DNA from: Rivularia sp963920925
GTDB lineage: Bacteria > Cyanobacteriota > Cyanobacteriia > Cyanobacteriales > Nostocaceae
Assembly (NCBI RefSeq): GCF_963920925.1
Contig: NZ_CAWUDI010000016.1
Location: 62,001 to 126,000 of the forward strand
Direction of reading: 5' to 3'
Length of the DNA stretch: 64,000 nucleotides
Shown here: positions 52,456 to 61,334 of the stretch, in pieces
Position numbering within the stretch: the first letter of the stretch is position 1
How the letters are laid out: the number at the start of each line of letters is the position of its first letter
Position numbers and translations under genes: made by a program
Notes under the pieces: generated by a model
Seen by the model: the letters and a program-made list of their open reading frames with translations, nothing else
Told to the model about the DNA's origin: nothing
Database searches by the model: none

Positions 52456-52487
52456 TAAATTTATACGCAGACGAAATATCTAAAATA

Positions 52488-53054
52488 TTACCGCTGACTA
52501 ACAAAAAGCTGCGTGAAATAATATTCACCTTTGGAATTTTTCGCAACACCAATACCAGTCACCTGATATTTACCTACCATATTTCGATTATGACCGGGAC
52601 TTTTAATCCAACCGTCAACAGCAGATTTTCCTGGATTACGATGACCCTGATTGTAAGCAACGTTTTCTGCTACACCACGCCAGCGAATTAACTTAGAAAT
52701 CTTTTGATAGCGAGAATTTGAACCATTATGTCCAAAAGGAACCTGCTTATCTGCCATACTTTTGCTGTGTTGTCTTGCGATCGCGCTTACACTAGGATTC
52801 ACTTTTAGCGGTGGCAAACCTTTGCTACTACGGTATTTATTAATTTGTTGATGCACCGATTTTTCCATAGCAGCAACATCCGAAGCTGCATTTACAGGTT
52901 TTGAACTTAATGTAATTAAATCGGTAACACTATCGGAATTGCTCGAAAACTGGGTTGTTTCCATTCCACCCAAAATTACTGCTGTTCCTAAAACAACTCC
53001 AAGAGATGGGAACAATTTTGTCAAATTAGCCTTTAGCCGAGTATTCTTCAACAT
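52488..53054 (-). CDS. CAP-domain (SCP/PR-1) secreted protein
   Basis: A 188-residue protein with an N-terminal membrane or signal segment (LFPSLGVVLGTAVILGGMET) and a CAP domain. The domain has the usual landmarks: VHQQINKYRSSKGLPPLKVN, HSKSMADKQVPFGHNGSNSR, WRGVAENVAYNQGH and SPGHNRNMVGKYQVTGIGVA. The His and Glu of the central cavity (GHNG and AENVA) are conserved, so the fold is complete. In bacteria such extracellular proteins are linked to cell-envelope contacts, but the biochemical role is open. The frame ends in YFTQLFVSQR. It is convergent with cbiO across a repeat. Confidence 0.85.
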   Translation of the reverse strand: MLKNTRLKANLTKLFPSLGVVLGTAVILGGMETTQFSSNSDSVTDLITLSSKPVNAASDVAAMEKSVHQQINKYRSSKGLPPLKVNPSVSAIARQHSKSMADKQVPFGHNGSNSRYQKISKLIRWRGVAENVAYNQGHRNPGKSAVDGWIKSPGHNRNMVGKYQVTGIGVAKNSKGEYYFTQLFVSQR

Positions 53055-53495
53055 TTATATTTACTCCAAAAAACAACTAAATAAACCTGTACTTATAATT
53101 CCCTTCAGCGAGAGAAAAATAACATCTGACACTTCGTTTCAGGTAGATTTATTCGCAATTTGGTAGAAGCAGCCTTTTTCACCCCGTCATCAGAATGACT
53201 AGCAAAATTTAAGTTAGTTTATAACTTAGCTTTGCAAAGATTCTATGTAATTTTAGCCAATTTATCATGAATATGGTTGTGATTTAAAATACTAATTGCA
53301 TTTTTGCTTGATAAATATGAATTCGGATCGAACGTAAAGATTTACAAATTGACCGTAGAAAAATCAAATATTAATCAGATGATATTTAACTAGGATTAAT
53401 TAAGTACAAAACCTCACCCTGCCTCTGGCTTCCCTCTCCTTCCACCAGGAGAGGGATTGAGGGTGAGGTTTCATTATTGTTTAAGAATTAAATTA
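53055..53495. other. spacer with a palindromic repeat before purT
   Basis: AT-rich spacer of about 440 bases. A family A palindrome copy lies at 53409-53471 (CTCTCCTTCCACCAGGAGAG core), ending 25 bases before the purT start. No gene is supported. Confidence 0.5.
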
Positions 53496-54665
53496 ATGAC
53501 AAAATCTTTTAAATTACCCCAAAAAATCATGCTTCTCGGTTCGGGAGAACTAGGTAAAGAATTCGTTATTGCAGCGCAACGTTTAGGTAATTTTGTAATT
53601 GCAGTTGACCGTTATAAAGATGCTCCAGCGATGCAGGTTGCCGATTGTTGTGAAGTAATTTCTATGTTGAGTGCTGACGATTTAGAAGCGATTGTCAGCA
53701 AGTATCAACCGGATTTTATCGTACCGGAAATTGAAGCAATTAGAACTGAAAAATTAGCAGAATTTGAACAGCGCGGTATTACTGTAATTCCCACGGCTGC
53801 GGCGACCAATTATACAATGAATCGCGATAGAATCAGAGAATTAGCGCATACAGAGTTAGGTGTTAGGACTGCAAAATATGGTTATGCTTCTTCTTTAAAT
53901 GAATTGATAAACATTAGTAATCAAATTGGTTTTCCCAATGTAGTGAAACCAGTAATGTCATCTTCCGGCAAAGGACAATCTATAGTTAAAGATAAACAAG
54001 ACGTTGCCAAAGCTTGGGATTATGCTTGTTCTGGTTCTCGCGGTGATACTCAAAGAGTAATTATAGAAGAATTTATCGACTTTGAAATTGAAATTACTCT
54101 ATTAACTATTAAACAATGGAATTCCCCCACTATTTTCTGCTCTCCTATCGGTCATCGTCAAGAAAGAGGTGATTATCAAGAATCTTGGCAACCTGCGGAA
54201 ATTTCCGAAAAAATGACATTAAAAGCCCAAGAAATTGCTATCAAAGTAACTGATGCTTTGGGAGGTGCGGGAATTTTTGGTGTAGAGTTTTTTATTACTA
54301 AAAATGAAGTAATATTTTCCGAACTTTCACCTAGACCTCACGATACGGGGATGGTAACATTAATATCGCAAAACCTAAATGAATTTGAACTACATTTAAG
54401 AGCAATTTTAGGTTTACCAATTCCCAATATAGAACAGTTTGCACCTTCAGCAAGTGCGGTAATTTTAGCTTCAGAAAAATCCGATAATATTAGTTATACA
54501 GGAGTAGCCGAAGCACTTGCAGAAAAAGACATTGATATTAAATTATTTGGTAAACCCAGCGCTCATAAATATCGACGCATGGGAGTAGCTTTAGCTAAAG
54601 GAAGCAGCGTTCAAGAAGCGCGAGAAAAAGCCAAAGTCGCTGCCGATAAAATTAATATAGTTTGA
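53496..54665 (+). CDS. purT: PurT, formate-dependent GAR transformylase
   Basis: A 389-residue ATP-grasp ligase of purine synthesis, making formyl-GAR from GAR, formate and ATP. The N-terminal PurK-like part (IMLLGSGELGKEFVIAAQRL, GNFVIAVDRYKDAPAMQVAD) is followed by the ATP-grasp core with GFPNVVKPVMSSSGKGQS, ATP/Mg residues in GIFGVEFFITKNEVIFSELS and PRPHDTGMVTLISQ. The C-terminal PGASA-type domain is complete. Length equals other PurT proteins. The reading frame opens at a GTG at 53457, but the ATG at 53496 matches the family start. No purine genes are adjacent. Confidence 0.95.
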   Translation: MTKSFKLPQKIMLLGSGELGKEFVIAAQRLGNFVIAVDRYKDAPAMQVADCCEVISMLSADDLEAIVSKYQPDFIVPEIEAIRTEKLAEFEQRGITVIPTAAATNYTMNRDRIRELAHTELGVRTAKYGYASSLNELINISNQIGFPNVVKPVMSSSGKGQSIVKDKQDVAKAWDYACSGSRGDTQRVIIEEFIDFEIEITLLTIKQWNSPTIFCSPIGHRQERGDYQESWQPAEISEKMTLKAQEIAIKVTDALGGAGIFGVEFFITKNEVIFSELSPRPHDTGMVTLISQNLNEFELHLRAILGLPIPNIEQFAPSASAVILASEKSDNISYTGVAEALAEKDIDIKLFGKPSAHKYRRMGVALAKGSSVQEAREKAKVAADKINIV

Positions 54666-54806
54666 TTTGCATCTCGTCATCTTGTTACAAGGTTCTACTT
54701 TGTAATGCATTTCCAGAGGCTCCGCCTCCTTTTATGAAAGGGGTTCCCAGTCAGAGGCTAAGAACCAGACATTATAATAATAGATATTAAATTTACCTAA
54801 TCATTT
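54666..54806. repeat. AGAGGCTCCGCCTC-type dispersed repeat
   Basis: Around 54710-54775 lies CAGAGGCTCCGCCTCC, an arm of a known Nostocales-type repeat (GAGGCGGAGCCTC palindrome), and then GGTTCCCAGTCAGAGGCT. It lies between two unrelated plus-strand genes and could end the purT transcript. Confidence 0.5.
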
Positions 54807-55688
54807 ATGCATGAATTCCTATCGGGAATTAATATATCAAAACTCAAAGATTCATCAGCAATTAACCTTTTTCAAAACATTCAAATAACTCCCATCACCA
54901 CACCTTTAAACTGGCAACCAATTTCAACAGCTTACATCCATCAAGGTAACAACGGAATACCAATTTTACTGCTGCACGGTTTCGAGAGTTCCTTATTAGA
55001 ATTCCGCTTACTAATACCATTACTCGCCGATAAAAACGAAACTTGGGCAGTTGATTTACTTGGTTTCGGGTTTACAGAAAGACTTAAAAACATTAATTAT
55101 TCCCCGGCAACAATCAAAACCCATCTGTACCACTTCTGGAAAACGCAAATTAAGCAACCTGTAATTTTAGTTGGTGCTTCGATGGGAGGTGCAACAGCTA
55201 TAGATTTTACGCTTTCTTATCCAGATTGCGTTCATCAACTGGTTTTAATTAACAGCGTCGGTTATTCTGGTAGCTTTCCTCAAGGACGATTTTTGTTTCC
55301 TCCTTTTGATTATTTAGCTGTTGAATATTGGCGACAACGTAAACTTCAAGGGCTATTTTTTGGGGATTTTGGTAATTTAACAGATGCCGAAATTACATCC
55401 TTGCAATGCGCCGTTTTACATTTAGATATGCCCAATTGGCACGAAGCGATAATTAGTTTTACTAAAAGTGGTGGTTACAGCGAGATAGCACCGCGAATTA
55501 AAGAAATTTCAAAGCCAACCTTAATTTTATGGGGAGAGAAAGACGAAACTTTGCCGATGGAAGATGCTTATAAATTTGAACGAGATATTGTACAGAGTCG
55601 ATTGATTTCGTTGAATTGTGGGCATACTCCGCAGTTGGAACAGCCGAAAGTGGTTGCGGAGCATATCGCATCCGTAAATAATTTTTAA
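54807..55688 (+). CDS. alpha/beta hydrolase-fold protein
   Basis: A 293-residue esterase/lipase-like hydrolase. The oxyanion segment LLLHGFESS, the nucleophile elbow VGASMGGATA with Ser125, an acidic residue in LWGEKDETLP and the catalytic His in NCGHTPQLEQ are all present in order. The N-terminal about 40 residues are unusual. Relatives of this kind in cyanobacteria act on small esters or lipids; no substrate can be read from sequence. Neighbours are unrelated. Confidence 0.85.
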   Translation: MHEFLSGINISKLKDSSAINLFQNIQITPITTPLNWQPISTAYIHQGNNGIPILLLHGFESSLLEFRLLIPLLADKNETWAVDLLGFGFTERLKNINYSPATIKTHLYHFWKTQIKQPVILVGASMGGATAIDFTLSYPDCVHQLVLINSVGYSGSFPQGRFLFPPFDYLAVEYWRQRKLQGLFFGDFGNLTDAEITSLQCAVLHLDMPNWHEAIISFTKSGGYSEIAPRIKEISKPTLILWGEKDETLPMEDAYKFERDIVQSRLISLNCGHTPQLEQPKVVAEHIASVNNF

Positions 55689-55724
55689 TATCTTCTCTTG
55701 TATGTTTTTTAACTCCTTAAGAGC

Positions 55725-55973
55725 TTAAGAAGAACGAAATCTTACTCCCTCACCACCTCCGTTTTTTGGAATAAATTCAATTTCTCCGTCTTCTTCTAAA
55801 GCCTTCTGAATAGCTATAAGGTTATTTAAAATTGGTGTACGAGCTTCGCGTTCAAAATCTGCTACAGTCGCTCTTGCAACCTTAGCCCGTTTTGATAATT
55901 TTTCTTGAGACCAACCCAACATTGCTCGTGCGGCTCTACATTGAGCCGAAGAAATACACATTTTGTCTGACAT
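55725..55973 (-). CDS. XRE-family HTH protein, possible R-M controller
   Basis: An 82-residue DNA-binding protein of the lambda-repressor type: SAQCRAARAMLGWSQEKLSK then RAKVARATVADFEREART give the two helices and recognition helix, followed by a short tail. It lies 129 bases from, and divergent to, the methyltransferase gene. Small XRE proteins beside type II systems are often controller proteins that delay the nuclease. But in typical systems the controller is co-oriented with the nuclease gene; here it is separated from it. A solitary regulator that only controls the methyltransferase is equally possible. Confidence 0.75.
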   Translation of the reverse strand: MSDKMCISSAQCRAARAMLGWSQEKLSKRAKVARATVADFEREARTPILNNLIAIQKALEEDGEIEFIPKNGGGEGVRFRSS

Positions 55974-56102
55974 TAGTCAAAAAGTATGATATTTTTGTAT
56001 TATATTAGCAAACTTTGTATTACCTTTCTCAATTTGTTAATCATATATATTTGTAGAAATTAGACAGATTGAATAATGTGAAGCCCGAAAAGAGAAAAAC
56101 AA

Positions 56103-57170
56103 ATGAACCAAATAGCAAACGAAACTGTTGTAACTAACTATGCTTCTCATGTGGAAGCGGCTAGTACAGTTGGTCGAGGTAAAGTTGTTTCCTTAGATTC
56201 AGAACCATCATTCACTGAGTGGAAAGATTCACAAGTTTCTCTACATTATGGTGATAGCTTAAAGTACTACATGAAATGGAAACCACCTACAGTAATAGTA
56301 TCTGATGGCGGCTATGGAATTTTAGGTTTTGAAGGAGATACTTCAGATCATTTAAAGCTACCAGAACTGTATGAACCCCATATAAAACAGTGGTCAAATT
56401 ATGCAACACCTCAAACAACACTGTGGTTTTGGAATTCAGAAATTGGTTGGGCGTCAGTCCATCCCATTTTAGAAAAGTATGGCTGGCGTTACGTTAACTG
56501 CAATGTTTGGAATAAGGGTAAAGGGCATATAGCTGGTAATGTTAATACCCAGAAGATTAGAAGATTTCCTGTTGTTACAGAGGTTTGCGTTCAATACGTA
56601 TTTGAAGCCCGAATAAACGGAATGCTTTTGAAGGAATGGTTGTTATCCGAATGGAAGCGTACAAATCTTCCACTCAAACGAGCTAATGATGCGTGTGGAG
56701 TTAAAAACGTAGCTACTAGAAAGTATTTCAATCAAGGTCATCTGTGGTATTTTCCCCCACCTGAAATGTTTGAAAAAATATCACAATATGCTAATCAATA
56801 CGGTAATCCACAAGGCAAACCTTATTTTTCCCGTGATGGTAAGAATCCAATCATAAAACAAGAATGGGCTGCTATGCGCTCTAAATTTTCCTGTCCTTAC
56901 GGGTATACAAATGTATGGGAAAGAAATGCACTTCGTGGGAAAGAAAGAATTAATATTGGTTCAAATAAAGCCCTTCACCTTAATCAAAAGCCGTTAGATT
57001 TAATAACACTAATTATAGAAGCATCAAGTGATTCTGGAGATGTAGTCTGGGAGCCATTTGGAGGATTATTTACTGCTTCTCTTGCAGCAAATAATTTGGG
57101 TCGTAGAGCTTTTGGGGCAGAGATTGACTGGACATATTTTTTCTATGGTGTTCAAAGATTTAAAGAATAA
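56103..57170 (+). CDS. beta-class DNA methyltransferase of a type II R-M system
   Basis: A 355-residue amino-methyltransferase. The catalytic motif IV is SDGGYG at residues 67-72, a variant of DPPY seen in some N6A/N4C enzymes. The AdoMet-binding motif I is DVVWEPFGG at about 313-321, near the C-terminus, so the order is beta-class (IV before I). The middle part (ANDACGVKNVATRKYFNQGH) probably serves target recognition. The specificity cannot be inferred from the sequence. It is convergent with and overlaps the nuclease gene by 11 bases at the 3' ends, which guarantees neighbouring inheritance. Confidence 0.85.
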   Translation: MNQIANETVVTNYASHVEAASTVGRGKVVSLDSEPSFTEWKDSQVSLHYGDSLKYYMKWKPPTVIVSDGGYGILGFEGDTSDHLKLPELYEPHIKQWSNYATPQTTLWFWNSEIGWASVHPILEKYGWRYVNCNVWNKGKGHIAGNVNTQKIRRFPVVTEVCVQYVFEARINGMLLKEWLLSEWKRTNLPLKRANDACGVKNVATRKYFNQGHLWYFPPPEMFEKISQYANQYGNPQGKPYFSRDGKNPIIKQEWAAMRSKFSCPYGYTNVWERNALRGKERINIGSNKALHLNQKPLDLITLIIEASSDSGDVVWEPFGGLFTASLAANNLGRRAFGAEIDWTYFFYGVQRFKE

Positions 57171-58077
57171 TATCGTCAGCTTTCGTATCTTCAATAAACA
57201 ATTTTTCTTTAAAAATCAACTTAATATTTTCTGTATTTTTATTACTAAGTAATTTTATCCATTCACGAATGGACATATCGTGTATAGTCATTCCTAGTAT
57301 TTTTTGCTTAAAATTTTCTATTTCGGGATGAACTATTCTATCTATCTTGGCAAAATTAGTATCTAGCCTGTAGGGAAATAAGTTTAATAGCTGTCTTAAT
57401 TGTTGTTGGTATTCCCTTGTAGGCTGATAATTTTTACCGTTATCTCCCCAACTATCTACGATTTTTTGAGCTTCTTGAAATTGAGAAAGAGTTCCTTGCC
57501 ATTTATAGCCGTTTGTATTAGTCTGTTGTAAATTTCGAGTACGTTTTTGAGTATCTTCCGGCTCTAAAACAAGATAGTCAGGTGGATTATGATAGTGGCG
57601 ATCGCGAGCTTTGGCAATTGAGCAAGCTGAAATAGTACAAATGTCGAGTATGTATGGTTTTCCATAAATTAAGTGGCTTGGAAGCCAAGGAAGCAAGACA
57701 ACATAGGTATTGTCATATTTAAAGTGATTTTGGCTATCTTTGAAGCGAGCAGTTATTTCTGTTGCTAATGGGAACCAAGTTTTGATTTCAAATCCAGGTA
57801 TCGGAGTTACTGTACCTTGAAAAATAGTATCTGGAAATCCAGGATCTTGACGTTTCCATTCTCCTTGATCTTGGAATTCTTCTTGATCGTTCAAGAACTC
57901 AGTGATATTAAATTCAATTAAATTCCCTAGTAATGGAGATAGTTTAGAAATAACTTTTGATAGATTAATAGCAGCATTTGGTGAAATAGGTTTTGAGATT
58001 GTTAATAAGTCAAATTCATGTCCAGGCAACTTTTCCAACTTTTCAATAGCTATTCTTAGAATATCCTCAGTTTTCAT
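57160..58077 (-). CDS. putative type II restriction endonuclease (PD-ExK)
   Basis: A 305-residue protein that contains the motif PD-x13-ExK: Pro82-Asp83, then Glu97-Ile98-Lys99 in GFPDTIFQGTV...GFEIKTW. This is the catalytic core of the PD-(D/E)xK nuclease fold, and the flanking segment YVVLLPWLPSHLIYGKPYIL continues the beta core. Overlap of 11 bases with the methyltransferase gene supports the pairing. The overall sequence is not one I recognise as a characterised enzyme. A catalytically active enzyme would require the methyltransferase for host protection. Confidence 0.75.
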   Translation of the reverse strand: MKTEDILRIAIEKLEKLPGHEFDLLTISKPISPNAAINLSKVISKLSPLLGNLIEFNITEFLNDQEEFQDQGEWKRQDPGFPDTIFQGTVTPIPGFEIKTWFPLATEITARFKDSQNHFKYDNTYVVLLPWLPSHLIYGKPYILDICTISACSIAKARDRHYHNPPDYLVLEPEDTQKRTRNLQQTNTNGYKWQGTLSQFQEAQKIVDSWGDNGKNYQPTREYQQQLRQLLNLFPYRLDTNFAKIDRIVHPEIENFKQKILGMTIHDMSIREWIKLLSNKNTENIKLIFKEKLFIEDTKADDIIL

Positions 58078-58161
58078 ATTTCATAAATCATGTTTGAACA
58101 AAGGTATTTTATAACTTTTACAACAGTTGTCGATCTGACCATTCAATATGTAAATATTGCT

Positions 58162-59649
58162 CTACAACCCCAAATCCACCCCCACCCGATGAGCGCAAGC
58201 AAACCCAGAAAACGCTACCGCATTCAATCCTTGCCCAGGAAATGTACTATCTCCCACAACATATAATCCCTCAATTGCCGTCCGATTAAACGGCATTCCC
58301 AACAACCCGCGCAACTTTCTTCTAGGAATTGGGCCATATGTACCATCGACTCTTCCCAAAAATCTCCGATGGGTTTTTGGTGTTCCGGCTTCTAAATAAT
58401 CTAAATTGGCATTTATTCCGGGAAATATTTTTTCTAATTTATCCAAAATACGATTAGCTGTAGCTTCTTTCTTGGCTTCATATTCTTTCTGGGATAAACC
58501 CTGCCATTGATCAATCCAGTGTGTTGCGAATGCATGAATGATATGATGCCCCTTCGGAGCTAATTCTGAATCGAGTAATGTGGGAATTGAGACAAAAATT
58601 GTCCCTTCTGAAACTGTCATTTCTTCCCACTCGGACAATAAAATGTGATGACATTCAGTATCGGGAGATAATAATTCTGCTTTTACTCCCATATGCAAGC
58701 TGAAAAAACTGGGCGATTTTTGATATTTTTGTTGCCATCTTTTTTCATTAGCTGGTATTTCTACTGGTGAAAGTAGCTTCTCAAATGTATTCCACCGAGT
58801 AGCATTAGAAACCACACGTTTCGCTCTATATTCTTGATTATTTGCCAGTTTTACGCCTACAACTTTTCCTCTATCTTTAATTATTTTTGTAACTCTGGCT
58901 TGATATTTAATTTCCCCACCTTTTTTAATTAAACCTTCCACCAATTTCTGAGCAATTTGTCCTACTCCACCTTTAGGATAATTAACTCCACCATAATGTC
59001 TGTCAGAAAAAACCATTCCTGCATTAATCATGGGTGTCATATCCGCTCTTACTACCGACCAGCAATAACACTCTATATCAATAAACTTTAGTAATTCCGG
59101 GTCTTTAATATATCTTCGCGCTATATCTCCTGCATTTTGCGGTAGGTACTTCGCCAAACCCAAACAAGCTAATGGATGCCCAAAAAACGCCCGCATCAAA
59201 TAACCGGGTTCTTCTAAAGACAGCAACTCCATTTGATTTAAGCAGTTAAAAACTTTCCAGCACTCGTCATAAAAGCGACGAATTCCTTTGCTTTCGTGAG
59301 GAAAGTAAGCAATTAAATTTTCTAAAAAATCTTCATAATTTCGTTCGACTTTCAAATCCAACGAGTTAGGTAAATGATAGTGAATTTGTACGTTATCAGG
59401 AATAGTTTCCAAACTAACATCTACAGCTTGTAGCGCACGAGTAAGTAAATTAGTCGTTCCTTTATCCCCAAACCCAAAAATCATCGAAGCGCCAACATCA
59501 AAGCGATAGCCTTCCCGTTCAAAATAGCCAGAACTACCACCAGGAATAGTATATCCCTCCAACACCAGCACTTTCGCACCCATTACCACCAATTGAGTCG
59601 CAGTTACCAAACCACCAATACCAGACCCAATTACAATCACATCGTACAT
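58162..59649 (-). CDS. crtH: CrtH, prolycopene (carotenoid) isomerase
   Basis: A 495-residue flavoprotein of the CRTISO type, which converts poly-cis prolycopene to all-trans lycopene in the cyanobacterial/plant carotenoid pathway. The FAD-binding GxGxxG (VIGSGIGGL at about residues 7-14) and the second nucleotide segment near the C-terminus (GLYVVGDSTFPGQGLNAVAF) are intact, and GGSSGYFEREGYRFDVGAS matches the CRTISO subfamily. Length and order fit. No other carotenoid gene is adjacent. The upstream spacer contains the minus-strand small RNA, which ends before this gene. Confidence 0.93.
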   Translation of the reverse strand: MYDVIVIGSGIGGLVTATQLVVMGAKVLVLEGYTIPGGSSGYFEREGYRFDVGASMIFGFGDKGTTNLLTRALQAVDVSLETIPDNVQIHYHLPNSLDLKVERNYEDFLENLIAYFPHESKGIRRFYDECWKVFNCLNQMELLSLEEPGYLMRAFFGHPLACLGLAKYLPQNAGDIARRYIKDPELLKFIDIECYCWSVVRADMTPMINAGMVFSDRHYGGVNYPKGGVGQIAQKLVEGLIKKGGEIKYQARVTKIIKDRGKVVGVKLANNQEYRAKRVVSNATRWNTFEKLLSPVEIPANEKRWQQKYQKSPSFFSLHMGVKAELLSPDTECHHILLSEWEEMTVSEGTIFVSIPTLLDSELAPKGHHIIHAFATHWIDQWQGLSQKEYEAKKEATANRILDKLEKIFPGINANLDYLEAGTPKTHRRFLGRVDGTYGPIPRRKLRGLLGMPFNRTAIEGLYVVGDSTFPGQGLNAVAFSGFACAHRVGVDLGL

Positions 59650-59805
59650 AAATCGTCATAAATCCTAGATTTTAATATCTAGGTTAAAGGTTAAAGGTCA
59701 AAGGTCAAAGGTTGAAGGTTAAAGGTTACAAACTAGAATTCTCAACTCTTAACTTAAAGCAATCCAAAATCTAAAAGAAACGCATCCGTTGTTAAAATCC
59801 AAAAT

Positions 59806-59877
59806 AAAAAAAAGAGGGACAAGTCCGCAACTGCTGACCAATCCCGTCTGCCGTTCCTTAAAGAGAGGAGAACACTG
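59806..59877 (-). ncRNA. orphan small RNA with promoter and intrinsic terminator
   Basis: A transcript of about 72 nt is predicted on the minus strand. It starts near 59877 with CAGTGTTCTCCTCTCTTTAA, a CU-rich stretch complementary to ribosome binding sites, then AGGAACGGCAGACGG. It ends in a terminator whose arms GGGATTGGTC and GGACTTGTCCC pair over ten positions with one mismatch around a 10-base loop, followed by TCTTTTTTTT. A near-consensus promoter lies upstream. No ORF overlaps it. The CU-rich block is a likely seed for mRNA repression. It may belong to a known cyanobacterial sRNA class (PsrR1 and NsiR4 are candidates to test), but I cannot match it from memory. The ACUCCUCAC core of Yfr1 is absent. 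Confidence 0.7.
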
Positions 59878-59883
59878 AAAATT

Positions 59884-59913
59884 AATATAGCGCTGATTGA
59901 GAATAAATGTCAA
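59884..59913 (-). promoter_or_regulatory. sigma70-type promoter of the small RNA
   Basis: On the minus strand TTGACA (59908-59913) is separated by 18 bases from TATATT (59884-59889). A start at about seven bases past the -10 box coincides with the inferred RNA start. This is a near-perfect bacterial housekeeping promoter and is not oriented toward any protein gene before the terminator. Confidence 0.75.
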
Positions 59914-60049
59914 CTAGTAATAAAAAATATTCTCAACAATATTTGAGACAAATTAATGAGTACCGATGTTAGATGTTAGTCACAGGCTTGAAAGAGTATT
60001 ATGATGTTTCAGTTGCGATACCTTATATATTGAAGCTTTTATATCTATT

Positions 60050-60700
60050 ATGACGCTACAATTGCGCGTTTATGTTCCACCCCATCCTTTAATCAAACAT
60101 TGGCTGGCAGTTGCTCGCGATGCTGGTACGCCTTCGGTATTGTTTCGTTCGGCAATGACTGAATTGGGGCGCTGGTTAACTTACGAAGCGGCTAGGGAAT
60201 GGTTGCCTACTCAAGAATCAACGGTGCAAACTCCATTAGAGGAGTGTCCTGCAACGTTTATTAATCCTGCAATTCCGGTGGCAGTAGTGCCGATTTTGCG
60301 AGCGGGGTTAGGATTGCTAGAAGGGGCACAAACTTTGCTTCCTTTGGCATCTATTTATCATTTGGGTTTAGTCCGCAACGAGAAAACTTTGCAGCCAGAA
60401 TGTTATCTTAATAAGCTACCAGAAAAAATTGACCCTCAAACAAGAGTGTTAATTACCGACCCTATGTTGGCTACTGGAGGCTCTATAATGGCTGCAATGT
60501 CGGAGCTAGTCCAAAGAGGTGTTGACCCGGCTTTAACGCGAATTGTCTGCGTAGTCGCTTGCCCGACCGCATTGCAACAATTGAGTACAGCTTATCCGGG
60601 TTTAAATGTTTACACTGCCACAATTGACGAAAAACTTAACGAACAAGGATTTATAGTACCTGGTTTAGGAGATGCTGGCGATCGCACTTTCGGAACTTAA
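60050..60700 (+). CDS. upp: uracil phosphoribosyltransferase
   Basis: A 216-residue salvage enzyme, uracil + PRPP to UMP. The PRPP loop VLITDPMLATGGSIMAAM and the segment VPILRAGLGLLEGAQTLLP are conserved, as is the closing PGLGDAGDRTFGT that binds uracil. Length matches the family. The gene is alone, with the small-RNA spacer upstream. Confidence 0.96.
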   Translation: MTLQLRVYVPPHPLIKHWLAVARDAGTPSVLFRSAMTELGRWLTYEAAREWLPTQESTVQTPLEECPATFINPAIPVAVVPILRAGLGLLEGAQTLLPLASIYHLGLVRNEKTLQPECYLNKLPEKIDPQTRVLITDPMLATGGSIMAAMSELVQRGVDPALTRIVCVVACPTALQQLSTAYPGLNVYTATIDEKLNEQGFIVPGLGDAGDRTFGT

Positions 60701-60788
60701 AAAAGGAACTTAAAAAAATATACAGTTTGGACGCTGGGGTTGCTTGTGATGATTAAAGTAGGAAGTAGCGATTAAAGGTGGTAGAATA

Positions 60789-61151
60789 ATGAGTCAACGC
60801 GATGGTTTTGCGGGCGGATTTTTGGCTGGAGCGATTTTTGGTAGCGTTGTTGGTGGGGTTATCGGCACGCTGGTAGCTCAGAGACGTGACGAAGCAGAAT
60901 TAAATGAAGATGAAAGAGAACAGCAAATAATAGGCAAGGGTAATTCAAGCGAGAAATCTACCAAACGACGACAGATGCGAGGTTCGGCGACGACTGGGGT
61001 AGAAATGGAAGTAGCGCGACGTTCCCTTGAAGACAAAATTGCTCAGTTAAACGCCACAATCGATGAAGTACGCGATCAATTAGGTAATGTTAACAGCAAT
61101 TCAAGTGGAGTAAACGAATTTACGAATCGTAGCGAAGAATTGCAATCTTAA
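60789..61151 (+). CDS. YtxH-like small membrane protein
   Basis: A 120-residue protein: an N-terminal Gly-rich membrane span (GFAGGFLAGAIFGSVVGGVI then GTLVAQRRDE) and a charged cytoplasmic tail with a coiled coil (LEDKIAQLNATIDEVRDQLG). The layout resembles YtxH-type and cyanobacterial hypothetical proteins of this size. No function is known. An AGGTGGTAGAATA leader precedes the ATG. It follows upp by 88 bases. Confidence 0.65.
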   Translation: MSQRDGFAGGFLAGAIFGSVVGGVIGTLVAQRRDEAELNEDEREQQIIGKGNSSEKSTKRRQMRGSATTGVEMEVARRSLEDKIAQLNATIDEVRDQLGNVNSNSSGVNEFTNRSEELQS

Positions 61152-61334
61152 GGAAACATTGAGAATTACAGCGGTAATAAAGCGATAAATTGTTTTATAG
61201 CCGCTTAAAATACTCAATGAACGACAAGAAAAAATGATGAATACCGAAACTAAAGTCTTCGGCATCTTGATGCCAGCTAAATTAAAATCAATAATAAGAC
61301 GGCTTTTCACTAAAACTCAAAACACCGAATACCT

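Larger units (their letters stand above)
59650..60049. other. spacer carrying a small RNA gene
   Basis: 400 bases between the divergently transcribed crtH and upp. The crtH-proximal part (59690-59730) holds AAGGTTAAAGGTCAAAGGTC direct repeats. The middle contains the small RNA at 59806-59877 and its promoter. The rest is AT-rich. Confidence 0.6.
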
